Below, piece after piece: positions 1 to 7,524 of a stretch of DNA of 13,206 bases (positions are counted from its first letter, which is position 1; the number at the start of each line of letters is the position of its first letter). The DNA is from Candidatus Omnitrophota bacterium (GTDB lineage: Bacteria; Omnitrophota; Gorgyraeia; Gorgyraeales; Gorgyraeaceae). The position numbers were made by a program, and so were the translations under genes. The DNA lies in NCBI GenBank assembly GCA_018901615.1, contig JAHIEN010000010.1, positions 1 through 13,206 of the forward strand, read 5' to 3'. The notes below the pieces were generated by a model. The model was given only the letters and a program-made list of their open reading frames with translations. It had not been told where the DNA came from and did no database searches.

Positions 1-382
1 TCCTGAGGAGATAAAGATAGGAGAGAAGGTCAGGGGGTTGATGAACAGTAAGCCTATTTTTTTATGCGGCAGGACATCGCTGGGTGTTTTAGCGGCAGTA
101 TTAAAGCGGGCGTCATTATTGATCTCTAATGATTCAGGGCCTGTCCATATAGCGTGCGCCGTTGAGACACCTGTCATATCCATATTTTCCAGAAACGAAA
201 AAGGGCTTAGTCCCGCGAGGTGGGGCCCCTACGGCGAAAGAAACGCTGTTGTCCATAAAGACGTCGGCTGTGTTAAGTGCCTTGCGCATAATTGCAATAA
301 AGGTTTTTTGTGCCTCTACTCGATAACAGTTGATGAGATATTGGAGAAGGCAGAAGAGTTGTTAAAGGGCGCGGAAAAATGA
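1..382 (+). CDS. Glycosyltransferase family 9 (LPS heptosyltransferase), C-terminal fragment
   Basis: The gene enters from upstream; the frame is open from base 2, giving 126 visible residues before TGA at 380-382. GT9 enzymes transfer ADP-activated heptose onto the growing LPS inner core at the cytoplasmic face of the inner membrane. The visible part is the C-terminal Rossmann half: the segment LLISNDSGPVHIACA is the classic GT9 nucleotide-sugar binding motif (SNDSGPxHxA), followed by PVISIFS and a GPYGERNAV stretch. A Cys cluster (GCVKCLAHNC, then FLCL) near the end followed by ITVDEIL is typical of the heptosyltransferase II-like subgroup. The internal ATG at 38 is not a real start because the motif context continues upstream of it. 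The stop overlaps the next gene's ATG (ATGA at 379-382), so the two are translationally coupled. WaaF versus another GT9 member cannot be decided from a fragment. Confidence 0.88.
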   Translation, partial: PEEIKIGEKVRGLMNSKPIFLCGRTSLGVLAAVLKRASLLISNDSGPVHIACAVETPVISIFSRNEKGLSPARWGPYGERNAVVHKDVGCVKCLAHNCNKGFLCLYSITVDEILEKAEELLKGAEK

Positions 383-1191
383 AAAAGATAGCAGCTATTA
401 TTATGGGCGTGTTTTTAATCGCGGGGTGCGGGATAGCCACTCAGTATAGAATAGCTAAGCCTCAGGAGGAAGTTTCTATAGAAGCGGCGGCTAAAAAGCT
501 GGATATTGGAGAAAAATTCACATACAAGGCAGAATGGCTTGGTATGGACGTGGGCATTGCCACGTTGTCAGTCCATGGTATTACGGAGCGAAACGGCAGA
601 AAGGTCTATCATATACTTGCCACTGCCGAGTCAACTCCTGTAATCTCCAAGCTGTACAAGGTCAAAGACAGGATCTCAAGTTACATGGATGTGGAACGGC
701 TTTACCCTGTAAGGTTTGAAAAGCAGCAGAGAGAAGGAGGGTATCGTTCAGACGAATATACTGATTATGACCAGGTAAAAGGAAAGGCTTCTTATTTTTC
801 CAGGCTGAATCATAGCAAAAAAGAATATGAGATACCGGAAAAGGTCCAGGACCCTCTTAGCTGTATGTATTATTTCAGGCTCCAGGACGTGGCTGTGGGA
901 GACTCTGTATTCGCAAGCGTCAACACTGACGAGAAAAATTATCTGCTCGAGGCCAAGATACTCAAAAAAGGCTTTGTCAAGATTCAAGGAGTTGGCGAGT
1001 GGGAGGCCTTTATGGTCGAGCCTTTACCCTGGTTTCAGGGCAAGGTGACCAGAAAGGCAAAGGTTACCATGTGGCTTTCAGCGGATAAGAAGAGGATTCC
1101 TCTGTTACTTGTGACAAAAGGCATACCTTTTGTTGGTACAGTTACTATAACCCTGCAGAAGATAGAGCACCTTGACACTGTAGAAGAATAA
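379..1191 (+). CDS. DUF3108 family lipoprotein
   Basis: A 270-residue protein with a bacterial lipoprotein signal: MKK, a hydrophobic stretch, and a lipobox LIAGC that puts the lipidated cysteine at residue 17. The mature part is beta-rich and carries the DUF3108 pattern seen by eye: GEKFTYKAEWLGMDVGIATLSV near residues 44-66, a DRISSYMDVERLYPVRFEK segment, a QDPLSCMYYFR segment in the middle, and a C-terminal KVTMWLSADKKRIPLLL strand region. DUF3108 proteins are periplasmic or envelope proteins of unproven function; their frequent neighbourhood with LPS genes is a context argument only. Starts on the ATG overlapping the stop of the heptosyltransferase, so it is in the same operon. No Asp at position +2 after the Cys (it is Gly), so outer-membrane sorting is plausible by the E. 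coli rule, which may not hold here. Confidence 0.8.
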   Translation: MKKIAAIIMGVFLIAGCGIATQYRIAKPQEEVSIEAAAKKLDIGEKFTYKAEWLGMDVGIATLSVHGITERNGRKVYHILATAESTPVISKLYKVKDRISSYMDVERLYPVRFEKQQREGGYRSDEYTDYDQVKGKASYFSRLNHSKKEYEIPEKVQDPLSCMYYFRLQDVAVGDSVFASVNTDEKNYLLEAKILKKGFVKIQGVGEWEAFMVEPLPWFQGKVTRKAKVTMWLSADKKRIPLLLVTKGIPFVGTVTITLQKIEHLDTVEE

Positions 1192-1313
1192 TGTTAAAAT
1201 ACCCAGAATATAATTTATGGTATGGAATTTCAAAGATTCTAAGTTTATCAAACCCGCATTGCAATTAAATTGCAATGCGGGTTTGGGAGTGTTATCCACA
1301 CTAAGAGTGTTTT
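1192..1313. other. Intergenic gap with palindromic repeat, otherwise featureless
   Basis: This 122-base gap breaks an otherwise tightly packed run of genes. It contains the 37-bp palindrome at 1249-1285 and an AT-rich stretch before it. No convincing -35/-10 pair was found. A modest AAGAG at 1303-1307 could serve as ribosome binding site for the gene starting at 1314. Confidence 0.5.
1249..1285. repeat. Perfect 37-bp palindrome, copy 1
   Basis: Left arm caaacccgcattgcaatt (1249-1266), a single central A at 1267, and the exact reverse complement at 1268-1285. All 18 pairs match. The same 37 bases, including the centre, recur at 6500-6536. There is no run of T longer than three after either arm, so it is a poor fit to a standard intrinsic terminator, although the AAA..TTT flanks of the GC-rich section are terminator-like. 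Could be a REP/MITE-like dispersed element, a bidirectional weak terminator, or an mRNA-stabilising hairpin. Confidence 0.9.
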
Positions 1314-2261
1314 ATGACGCGCGATAGGCTAAAAATAGACTTATCTAAACTCAAGACATACCCGATAGCCAAAAGGAAAAGCAGGGTCTCTCATAAGGAT
1401 TTTGCGAAACTTCCTTCAAAGGGCGCCACCTTCTCTGATTTTTACAATTCTCTCCCCAATATACTTTCGGGCGCGAGCTTCAGGCAGGTTGTGGACGCTG
1501 TGATTTCAGCGCGCAAAAAGAAAAAACCTGTTATAGCCATGATGGGCTCGCATGTGATTAAATGCGGACTGAATCCTGTAGTAATTGAGCTTATCAATAA
1601 GAAAGTAATTACCGCTATTGCGTTGAACGGTTCGGGCGCAATACATGATTTCGAAATAGCCCTTATCGGCAAGACATCAGAAGATGTGGGAGAGGCGCTT
1701 GAAGACGGTAGTTTTGGCATGGCAAAAGAAACAGCCCTATACCTCAATGGCGCAATGGGTGAGGCAGTGGAAAGAGAGATAGGCGCGGGGCTTGCGATAG
1801 GACAGGTAATAGAAGAAGAAAAACTTTCTTTCAGGAAATCCAGCCTTCTATATAACTGCGCCAGGCAGGGGGTGCCTGCTACTGTGCATATAGCCATAGG
1901 CACTGATGTTATCCATCAGCACCCGAGCTCGGACGGCGCAAACCTGGGAGAGGCGTCGCTGAGAGATTTTCATAATTTTATAGAAGTAGTTTCTGAGCTG
2001 GGCGATGGAGGAGTGGTCATGAATATTGGTTCATCAGTGATCTTGCCGGAGGTCTTCCTTAAGGCCCTGAATGTGGCGCGGAATCTTGGGCATAAGGTCG
2101 GGAATTTCACCGCGTGTAATTTTGACATGATAAACCACTACAGGCCTTATCAGAATGTGGTAAATCGGCCGATAAAATCAGGAGGCTCAGGCTACACGAT
2201 TATAGGGCATCACGAGATAATGATACCGCTTCTGGCGCAGGCCATTATTGAGAAAATATGA
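1314..2261 (+). CDS. Deoxyhypusine synthase-like protein of unknown function
   Basis: A 315-residue soluble protein resembling the deoxyhypusine synthase (DHS) family by general layout: a predicted Rossmann-type core with PVIAMMGSHVIKCGLNPVV, then ALNGSGAIHDFEIALIG, corresponding to the DHS stretch where a Gly-rich turn precedes HDxE. Later come a GTDVIHQHPSSDGANLGE segment, VVMNIGSSVILPEVFLKA, and a distinctive C-terminal FDMINHYRPYQNVVNRP and GHHEIMIPLL. True DHS moves a butylamine group from spermidine to a lysine of eIF5A through an enzyme lysine in a SWGK-type motif near its C-terminus; I see no such motif, and a bacterium would have no standard eIF5A substrate. The reaction is therefore unknown. 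Start ATG at 1314 follows AAGAG at 1303-1307. Its stop overlaps the next ATG (2258-2261), coupling it to the heptose kinase, so a role linked to LPS sugars is possible but only by context. Confidence 0.6.
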   Translation: MTRDRLKIDLSKLKTYPIAKRKSRVSHKDFAKLPSKGATFSDFYNSLPNILSGASFRQVVDAVISARKKKKPVIAMMGSHVIKCGLNPVVIELINKKVITAIALNGSGAIHDFEIALIGKTSEDVGEALEDGSFGMAKETALYLNGAMGEAVEREIGAGLAIGQVIEEEKLSFRKSSLLYNCARQGVPATVHIAIGTDVIHQHPSSDGANLGEASLRDFHNFIEVVSELGDGGVVMNIGSSVILPEVFLKALNVARNLGHKVGNFTACNFDMINHYRPYQNVVNRPIKSGGSGYTIIGHHEIMIPLLAQAIIEKI

Positions 2262-3232
2262 AAAGAAACAGATTGAAAAGAATAATACCCGGGTTTACTG
2301 ATAAAAAGGTCCTGATAATAGGCGACTTGATACTGGATGAATTTTTATGGGGTGAAGTCTCAAGGATCTCACCTGAGGCACCTGTGCCTGTTGTATGGGT
2401 CCGTTCTGAATCATTCATGCCTGGCGGCGCGGCAAACGTAGCGAACAATATTCAATCTTTCGGAGGCAAGACATACCTGGCCGGAGTGATCGGGATGGAT
2501 GAAAGAGGCAAGACACTTAAAGAACTCCTCAAAAAGAATGGCGTAGACGTGGGAGGGGTAGTCGTTGACAGTGAAAGACCGACTATACTTAAGACAAGGA
2601 TCATTGCCCATCACCAGCAGGTAGTGAGGATTGATAAAGAAAAGATGGAAGGGTTGAACGCGGATCTCATAAGCCAGATCATAATGTATGTTAAGACTAT
2701 AATCAGGGATATAGACGCCATTATAATAGAAGACTATGGCAAGGGCGTTGTTACGCCCATGCTTTTGCGCGAGGTTTTGAAGTTGACAAAAAGGCACAAA
2801 AAAATAATAATGGTCGATCCCAAGGAAGAGCATTTTAATTATTATAAAGGGGTAACGAGCATAACTCCCAATCATCACGAGGCATCCAGGGCAACTGGCA
2901 TAAAGGTCAAAGACGATAAGAGCCTTATAAGGATAGGAAGGGCGTTGCTTAAAAAATTAAAATCAGAAAGCGTTCTTGTGACTCTTGGCGAGGACGGCAT
3001 GCAGCTTTTTGAAAGAAGCGGAAAGATCACGCATATACCAACTGTGGCGCAGGATGTGTTTGATGTATCAGGCGCGGGCGATACTGTTATAAGTACATTT
3101 ACGCTGGCGCTTACAGCAGGGGCTTCCATGGTAGAGGCTGCCCGCATTTCTAATTTTGCGGCAGGCATAGTCGTGGGCAAAGTGGGTATTGCTACAGTAA
3201 CGCAGAAAGAACTGTTAAGTAGGGTAAAGTAG
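2258..3232 (+). CDS. rfaE1: D-glycero-beta-D-manno-heptose-7-phosphate kinase (RfaE domain I)
   Basis: A 324-residue PfkB/ribokinase-family sugar kinase. RfaE1 phosphorylates D-glycero-D-manno-heptose 7-phosphate at C1 with ATP, an early step to ADP-heptose. Visible signatures: N-terminal KVLIIGDLILDEFLWGEVSRISPEAPVPV, which is highly typical of RfaE/HldE domain I; the substrate-binding MPGGAANVANN; MVDPK; TPNHHEA; and the C-terminal DVSGAGDTV, whose GAGD places the catalytic base at Asp275. The length covers only the kinase; there is no adenylyltransferase domain, so a separate rfaE2/hldC would be needed elsewhere. The start overlaps the preceding stop as ATGA at 2258-2261. Followed after 32 bases by kdsB. 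Confidence 0.93.
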   Translation: MKRNRLKRIIPGFTDKKVLIIGDLILDEFLWGEVSRISPEAPVPVVWVRSESFMPGGAANVANNIQSFGGKTYLAGVIGMDERGKTLKELLKKNGVDVGGVVVDSERPTILKTRIIAHHQQVVRIDKEKMEGLNADLISQIIMYVKTIIRDIDAIIIEDYGKGVVTPMLLREVLKLTKRHKKIIMVDPKEEHFNYYKGVTSITPNHHEASRATGIKVKDDKSLIRIGRALLKKLKSESVLVTLGEDGMQLFERSGKITHIPTVAQDVFDVSGAGDTVISTFTLALTAGASMVEAARISNFAAGIVVGKVGIATVTQKELLSRVK

Positions 3233-3264
3233 AGATACGCAATTACAGAAAGAGTATATAATCT

Positions 3265-4023
3265 ATGGACACAATAGGAATAATTCCGGCAAGATACGGA
3301 GCGACACGGTTTGATGGTAAGCTTCTGGCAGACCTGTGCGGTAAGCCTGTTATACAGCACACGTGGGAGAATGCCAAAAAGTCTAAATCAATAGAAGATC
3401 TTTTAATCGCCACGGACGATAAACGGATCTATAATGTCGCAAAGGGTTTTGGCGCAAAGGCAGTCTATACTTCAAAGGCGCACAAGAGCGGTTCGGACAG
3501 GCTGACAGAAGTTGTCAGCCAGTTTGAGGCCAAGATCATTGTGAACATCCAGGCAGACGAACCATTGCTGCACCCTTCCATGATCGACAATATAGTGGAC
3601 CCTCTTGTGAGAGATAAGAATATTCAGATGGCAACGCTTTGTCACAAAATCGAATCAGAGCATGAACTCTTTGACAGGAATATAGTGAAGGTCGTGATAG
3701 ATAGAAAAGGGTTTGCCTTGTATTTTTCACGCGCCGCCATTCCTTATAAACCGCGTTCTATCCATAATGGCAACAGGATAGTCAATTGTTATAAACATAT
3801 CGGGCTTTATGCCTACACCAGGGATTTTCTTTTTACATTCAAGAGCCTGCCGCAGTCAACGCTGGAGAAGATAGAAAAATTAGAACAGCTGAGGGTGATA
3901 GAGAATGGATATAAAATAAAAGTGGTCGAAACGAAATACGATACAGTAGGCATTGATACGCCAGAGGATCTGGCCCGGGCAGTAGAGGTAATACAGGGGT
4001 CAAAGCAGCTTAGTTTTTTGTAA
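3265..4023 (+). CDS. kdsB: 3-deoxy-manno-octulosonate cytidylyltransferase (CMP-Kdo synthetase)
   Basis: A 252-residue enzyme, close to the usual 245-255. It joins CTP and Kdo to give CMP-Kdo plus pyrophosphate in the cytoplasm, the activated donor for Kdo transfer to lipid A. Seen in the sequence: IGIIPARYGATRFDGKLL at the N-terminus (nucleotide-binding PAR loop, with Phe-Asp where many homologues have Phe-Pro), GKPVIQHTWENA, IATDD, HKSGSDRLTEV, the metal-binding NIQADEPL, and C-terminal LEKIEKLEQLRVIENGYKIKV. The last segment is the usual family signature before VDTPEDL (here IDTPEDL). The start at 3265 is preceded by AGAAAGAG at 3247-3254. It lies directly upstream of pyrG, which makes its CTP substrate. 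Confidence 0.95.
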   Translation: MDTIGIIPARYGATRFDGKLLADLCGKPVIQHTWENAKKSKSIEDLLIATDDKRIYNVAKGFGAKAVYTSKAHKSGSDRLTEVVSQFEAKIIVNIQADEPLLHPSMIDNIVDPLVRDKNIQMATLCHKIESEHELFDRNIVKVVIDRKGFALYFSRAAIPYKPRSIHNGNRIVNCYKHIGLYAYTRDFLFTFKSLPQSTLEKIEKLEQLRVIENGYKIKVVETKYDTVGIDTPEDLARAVEVIQGSKQLSFL

Positions 4024-4069
4024 AGACATAAATGACAGCGAATAATCCGTGGTAATTAATTAAGAAAAT

Positions 4070-5692
4070 ATGCCCAAGTATATTTTTATAACAGGCGGCG
4101 TGGTTTCAAGTCTTGGAAAAGGCATTACCTCCGCGTCTATAGGAAAACTTCTCGAATCCAAGGGCCTAAAAATAACCATCCAGAAATGCGACCCATATAT
4201 AAACGTGGATCCCGGAACCATGAATCCCTTTCAGCATGGCGAGGTATATGTGACTGACGACGGCGCTGAAACAGATCTGGACCTCGGCCACTACGAGCGT
4301 TTTACAAGCGTGCCTCTTGGCAAGGAAAACAATATTACGACCGGAAAAATATATGATTCTGTAATTACAAAGGAACGCAGAGGAGATTATCTTGGAGCCA
4401 CTGTTCAGGTAGTTCCGCATATAACAAATGAAATAATCTCTAATATAAAAAAAGTATCGAGCGGTAAGGATATCGATATTGTCATTTGCGAGATAGGCGG
4501 GACAGTAGGCGACATAGAAAGCCTTCCATTTCTCGAGGCCATCAGGCAATTCAAACAATATATGGGAAGGGGTAATGCTATAAATATTCACCTGACCTTG
4601 GTCCCCTATATAAAGGCCGCAGAGGAAGTAAAGACCAAGCCCACGCAGCACAGCGTCGGAAAGCTGAGGGAAATAGGTATCCAGCCGGAGATATTGATAT
4701 GCAGGACCGAAAAGCCCATTTCAAAAAAGGTAAAACAGAAGATCGCCCTTTTCTGTAATGTGGATGAAGATGCTGTAATAGATACGCCTGATGTAAAGGA
4801 TATATACGAGATCCCTCTTTTGTTTCAGGAGCAGGGGCTGGGTAAGATCATACTGAGGCTGTTAGAATTAAGATATAAAGAAGGCGACCTGAGTGAGTGG
4901 CGCGATAAGGTGGTAAAAAGGGCGCTTCACCCGACAAAAAAGGTCGTAATAGCTGTTGTTGGAAAATATATAGAGCTGAACGACGCGTATAAATCTATCT
5001 ATGAATCGCTCAAGCATGCTGGCGTGGAAAATGACGCAAAGGTAGAGATAAAGAAGATCGACTCAGAAGATATAGAGGAAAAAGATGCGGATAGTTTTCT
5101 GAAAGAGGTGGACGGAATCCTTGTCCCGGGAGGTTTTGGCTCGCGTGGCATAGAAGGTAAGATCGCGGCCATTAAGTTTGCCAGGGAAAATAATATCCCT
5201 TTCTTCGGCATATGTCTCGGCATGCAGTGCGCCGTCATAGAATTTGCCAGGAATGTATGCAAGCTAAAGAAGGCCCACTCAACAGAATTTGACAAATCAA
5301 CGCCTTTCCCTGTCATAAGCCTGCTCGAGGAACAAAAAAGAGTAAAAGATATGGGAGGCACCATGAGGCTGGGCGCCTATCAATGTAGATTAAAAAAAGC
5401 AACACGCACATACGGGGCATACGGAAAAGAAAAGATTTCAGAAAGGCACAGGCACAGGTATGAGTTTGACACGCACTATAAAAGGAGCATGGAAAAGGAC
5501 GGCCTTGTCATATCAGGGACCTCTCCTGACCTCAGGCTGGTGGAGGTAGTCGAGATAAAGGACCATCCATGGTTTGTGGCGTGCCAGTTTCACCCTGAAT
5601 TCAAATCAAAGCCTGATAACTGCCATCCGCTGTTCAGGGATTTTATAAAAGCATCGCTGATTCACGAAAAGAAAGATAAGGCAAAAAAATGA
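4070..5692 (+). CDS. pyrG: CTP synthase
   Basis: A 540-residue CTP synthase of full family length, converting UTP, ATP and glutamine to CTP. The amidoligase half begins with MPKYIFITGGVVSSLGKGI (P-loop) and continues with CDPYINVDPGTMNPFQHGEV, DDGAETDLDLGHYERF and the Mg-binding EIGGTVGDIES. The glutaminase half, from about residue 290, has the nucleophile Cys382 in GICLGMQ, the oxyanion strand LVPGGFGSRG, and the catalytic pair His508 and Glu510 in QFHPEF. All expected catalytic residues are present. The ribosome binding site is weak (TAAGAA at about 4061-4066). Its stop overlaps the ATG of kdsA (5689-5692). Its place between kdsB and kdsA suggests co-expression to feed CMP-Kdo formation, although it also serves general nucleotide supply. 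Confidence 0.98.
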   Translation: MPKYIFITGGVVSSLGKGITSASIGKLLESKGLKITIQKCDPYINVDPGTMNPFQHGEVYVTDDGAETDLDLGHYERFTSVPLGKENNITTGKIYDSVITKERRGDYLGATVQVVPHITNEIISNIKKVSSGKDIDIVICEIGGTVGDIESLPFLEAIRQFKQYMGRGNAINIHLTLVPYIKAAEEVKTKPTQHSVGKLREIGIQPEILICRTEKPISKKVKQKIALFCNVDEDAVIDTPDVKDIYEIPLLFQEQGLGKIILRLLELRYKEGDLSEWRDKVVKRALHPTKKVVIAVVGKYIELNDAYKSIYESLKHAGVENDAKVEIKKIDSEDIEEKDADSFLKEVDGILVPGGFGSRGIEGKIAAIKFARENNIPFFGICLGMQCAVIEFARNVCKLKKAHSTEFDKSTPFPVISLLEEQKRVKDMGGTMRLGAYQCRLKKATRTYGAYGKEKISERHRHRYEFDTHYKRSMEKDGLVISGTSPDLRLVEVVEIKDHPWFVACQFHPEFKSKPDNCHPLFRDFIKASLIHEKKDKAKK

Positions 5693-6519
5693 CAAAAGAG
5701 ATAGCGATAGGAGATGTAAAGATAGGCGGCAATAATACTATTGCTTTAATAGCCGGGCCGTGTGTTATTGAGAACGAGCAGCATGCCATGCGTCACGCGG
5801 AAGGCATCAGGAAGATCTGTGATAAGCAGGGAATACCTTTTGTATATAAATCCAGCTATGACAAGGCGAACCGCTCAAATGTGAAATCTTACAGGGGGCC
5901 TGGCATAGACAAGGGCCTTAAGATACTAGCAAAGATAAAAAAAGAAATCAACATACCTGTTTTAAGCGATGTGCACTGCAGGGCAGAGCTTTTAAAGGCG
6001 GAAGAGGTCCTTGATATTATTCAGATACCAGCGTTTTTATGCAGGCAGACAGATTTTGTCATAGAGGCGGCAAAGACAAAAAAAGTCATCAACGTGAAAA
6101 AAGGCCAGTTCCTTGCCCCCTGGGACATGAAAAACATTATAGAAAAAATAGAGGCCAGCGGTAATAAGAATATTATCATTACAGAACGCGGCACAATGTT
6201 TGGTTATAATAACTTGGTGAGTGATTTTAGGTCTCTGGAGATAATGCGTGAGTTTGGCTATCCTGTAGTTTATGACGCTACTCACAGCGTCCAACTTCCG
6301 GGAGGTAAGGGCTCTTCTTCAGGAGGAGACAGGAAATTTGTAACAGCTCTTTCCCGCGCAGCAGCAGCAGTTGGCTGTGATGGCCTGTTTTTAGAGGTGC
6401 ATGAGGATCCTGATAAGGCGCCATGCGATGGACCGAATATGATAAATTTTAAGATGCTGGAGAAATTATTGAGAGAGGTTAAAGAAATAAGCGATATTTC
6501 AAACCCGCATTGCAATTAA
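5689..6519 (+). CDS. kdsA: 2-dehydro-3-deoxyphosphooctonate aldolase (Kdo-8-phosphate synthase), metal-dependent type
   Basis: A 276-residue enzyme that condenses PEP with arabinose-5-phosphate to Kdo-8-phosphate. Motifs: IAGPCVIEN at the N-terminus, FVYKSSYDKANRSN, GPGIDKGLKIL, SDVHC, IQIPAFLCRQTDF, VKKGQFLAPWDM, ERGTMFGYNNLVSDFR, YDATHSVQLPGG and EVHEDPDKAPCDGPN. Cys25, His199, Glu236 and Asp247 have the same mutual spacing (174, 37, 11) as the metal ligands Cys11, His185, Glu222 and Asp233 of the metal-dependent Aquifex enzyme, whereas the E. coli metal-free enzyme has Asn at the first site. Odd feature: the last residues (NPHCN) and the TAA stop are encoded by the left half of the 37-bp palindrome at 6500-6536, so the original C-terminus was probably replaced. 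Start overlaps the pyrG stop. Confidence 0.96.
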   Translation: MTKEIAIGDVKIGGNNTIALIAGPCVIENEQHAMRHAEGIRKICDKQGIPFVYKSSYDKANRSNVKSYRGPGIDKGLKILAKIKKEINIPVLSDVHCRAELLKAEEVLDIIQIPAFLCRQTDFVIEAAKTKKVINVKKGQFLAPWDMKNIIEKIEASGNKNIIITERGTMFGYNNLVSDFRSLEIMREFGYPVVYDATHSVQLPGGKGSSSGGDRKFVTALSRAAAAVGCDGLFLEVHEDPDKAPCDGPNMINFKMLEKLLREVKEISDISNPHCN

Positions 6520-6536
6520 ATTGCAATGCGGGTTTG
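6500..6536. repeat. Perfect 37-bp palindrome, copy 2, overlapping the kdsA stop codon
   Basis: Identical base for base to the copy at 1249-1285: arms 6500-6517 and 6519-6536 around a central A at 6518. Here the pairing extends by three more pairs (TTT 6497-6499 with AAA 6537-6539), making 21-bp arms. The kdsA stop codon TAA is 6517-6519, at the centre of the palindrome. After the right arm comes AAAATAATTG and not a T run, so classical termination is unlikely; downstream kdsD follows after 25 bases. Confidence 0.92.
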
Positions 6537-6551
6537 AAAATAATTGAAAAT

Positions 6552-6556
6552 AAGGA
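6552..6556 (+). promoter_or_regulatory. Shine-Dalgarno deciding the kdsD start
   Basis: AAGGA lies five bases before the ATG at 6562. It cannot serve the in-frame ATG at 6556, which it overlaps, and it lies downstream of the in-frame TTG at 6544. This supports 6562 as the start of kdsD. Confidence 0.65.
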
Positions 6557-6561
6557 TGAAC

Positions 6562-7521
6562 ATGCTAAAAAAACGCGCAAAACAGGTTTTGAAAATCGAG
6601 GCAGATTCGATAAGACGGCTCGCGTCCCGGATAAACAAGGATTTCGAGAAAGCTGTTAATCTGATATTTGCTTCAAAGGGCAGAGTGGTTGTGACTGGCA
6701 TGGGTAAGGCCGGGATCATAGGAGAAAAGATCTCTGCCACGCTTGCCTCTACTGGCACGCCAAGCCTCTGGCTTCATTCAGCAGAGGCCATACACGGAGA
6801 CCTCGGGCGCGTAAAGAAAGAGGATCTGATAATCGCTATCTCGAATAGCGGCGAGACAGAAGAAACCATAAGGCTTATCCCCCATATAAAAAAGATAGGC
6901 GCCAAGCTAATTGCCATAACAGGCAATATGCGCTCCACGCTTGCAAAGAATAGCGACGCCGCGTTAGATGTTTCAATAAAAGAAGAGGCGTGCCCTTTAG
7001 GCCTTGCGCCTATGGCAAGCACTACTACCATGCTCGCGATGGGTGACGCTCTTTGCGCGGCATTGATCGATAAAAGAGGTTTTAAAAAAAATGATTTCGC
7101 GTTTCTTCATCCAGGGGGAAGCCTGGGTAAGCAATTGCTCCTGAAGGTAGAAGATATAATGAGAAAAGGCGCTCAGAACCCCATAGTAAAAGAAAATACA
7201 AAAGTAAAAGACGTGCTTTTAAAGATCACGTCTGCAAGGGCAGGAAGCGCCACGGTAGTGGACAAAAAAAACAAACTGCTGGGTATATTTACAGACGGAG
7301 ACCTAAGGAGGCACCTGGAAGACGGCATTGATCTCGCAAGTAAAAAAGTAAAAGATGTAATGACGAAAAGGCCCAAGACCATGAAAAAGGGCTCGCTTGC
7401 GGTTGAGGCGCTGAGGATTTTACAGGATAACAGGATCGATGAGATCCCGATAGTAGATGAAAAAGGCAGAGCGATAGGCCTGGTGGACGTGCAGGATCTT
7501 TTAAAGGCGGGGCTGGTTTAG
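6562..7521 (+). CDS. kdsD: Arabinose-5-phosphate isomerase (SIS plus two CBS domains)
   Basis: A 319-residue KdsD/KpsF-type protein (usual length about 320-330) that isomerises ribulose-5-phosphate to arabinose-5-phosphate, the first committed step to Kdo. The SIS sugar-isomerase domain occupies roughly residues 30-180: VVTGMGKAGIIGEKISATLASTGT, LHSAEAIHGDLG, ISNSGETEET, LGLAPMASTTTMLAMGDAL and FLHPGGSLGK are all classic. Two CBS domains follow at about 195-319, beginning VEDIMRKG and KDVMTKRP, with GIFTDGDLRR and GLVDVQDLLKAG ends; they may bind a regulatory ligand. I prefer ATG 6562 because of the well-spaced AAGGA; longer alternatives start at ATG 6556 or TTG 6544. The kdsA stop and the palindrome lie just upstream. 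It is followed after three bases by a nucleotidyltransferase-like gene that separates it from kdsC. Confidence 0.95.
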   Translation: MLKKRAKQVLKIEADSIRRLASRINKDFEKAVNLIFASKGRVVVTGMGKAGIIGEKISATLASTGTPSLWLHSAEAIHGDLGRVKKEDLIIAISNSGETEETIRLIPHIKKIGAKLIAITGNMRSTLAKNSDAALDVSIKEEACPLGLAPMASTTTMLAMGDALCAALIDKRGFKKNDFAFLHPGGSLGKQLLLKVEDIMRKGAQNPIVKENTKVKDVLLKITSARAGSATVVDKKNKLLGIFTDGDLRRHLEDGIDLASKKVKDVMTKRPKTMKKGSLAVEALRILQDNRIDEIPIVDEKGRAIGLVDVQDLLKAGLV

Positions 7522-7524
7522 CCA

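Noticed and set aside
1442..1903. 153-codon minus-strand open frame opposite the DHS-like gene
   Set aside because: Shadow of a well-supported plus-strand gene; low-complexity Ser/Ile/Ala-rich translation with no family resemblance.
3500..3520. 8-bp perfect inverted repeat (ggctgaca and tgtcagcc, 5-base loop)
   Set aside because: It lies inside the conserved SGSDRLTEV region of kdsB and is explained by coding sequence; no T run or regulatory context.
4166..4651. 161-codon minus-strand open frame opposite pyrG
   Set aside because: Lies fully within highly conserved CTP synthase sequence and has no recognisable domain.
6500..6536. Intrinsic terminator after kdsA
   Set aside because: No T tract follows the stem on either strand, the stem is partly AT-rich, and kdsD, a pathway partner, follows 25 bases later.
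1249..6536. The 37-bp palindrome as the substrate repeat of the RAYT at 9489-10094
   Set aside because: The transposase's own flanks share a GACGTC-based motif that is absent from the palindrome, so a direct link is not supported.
6544..6561. TTG at 6544 or ATG at 6556 as the kdsD start
   Set aside because: TTG lacks an upstream ribosome binding site and ATG 6556 overlaps the AAGGA; ATG 6562 has ideal spacing.
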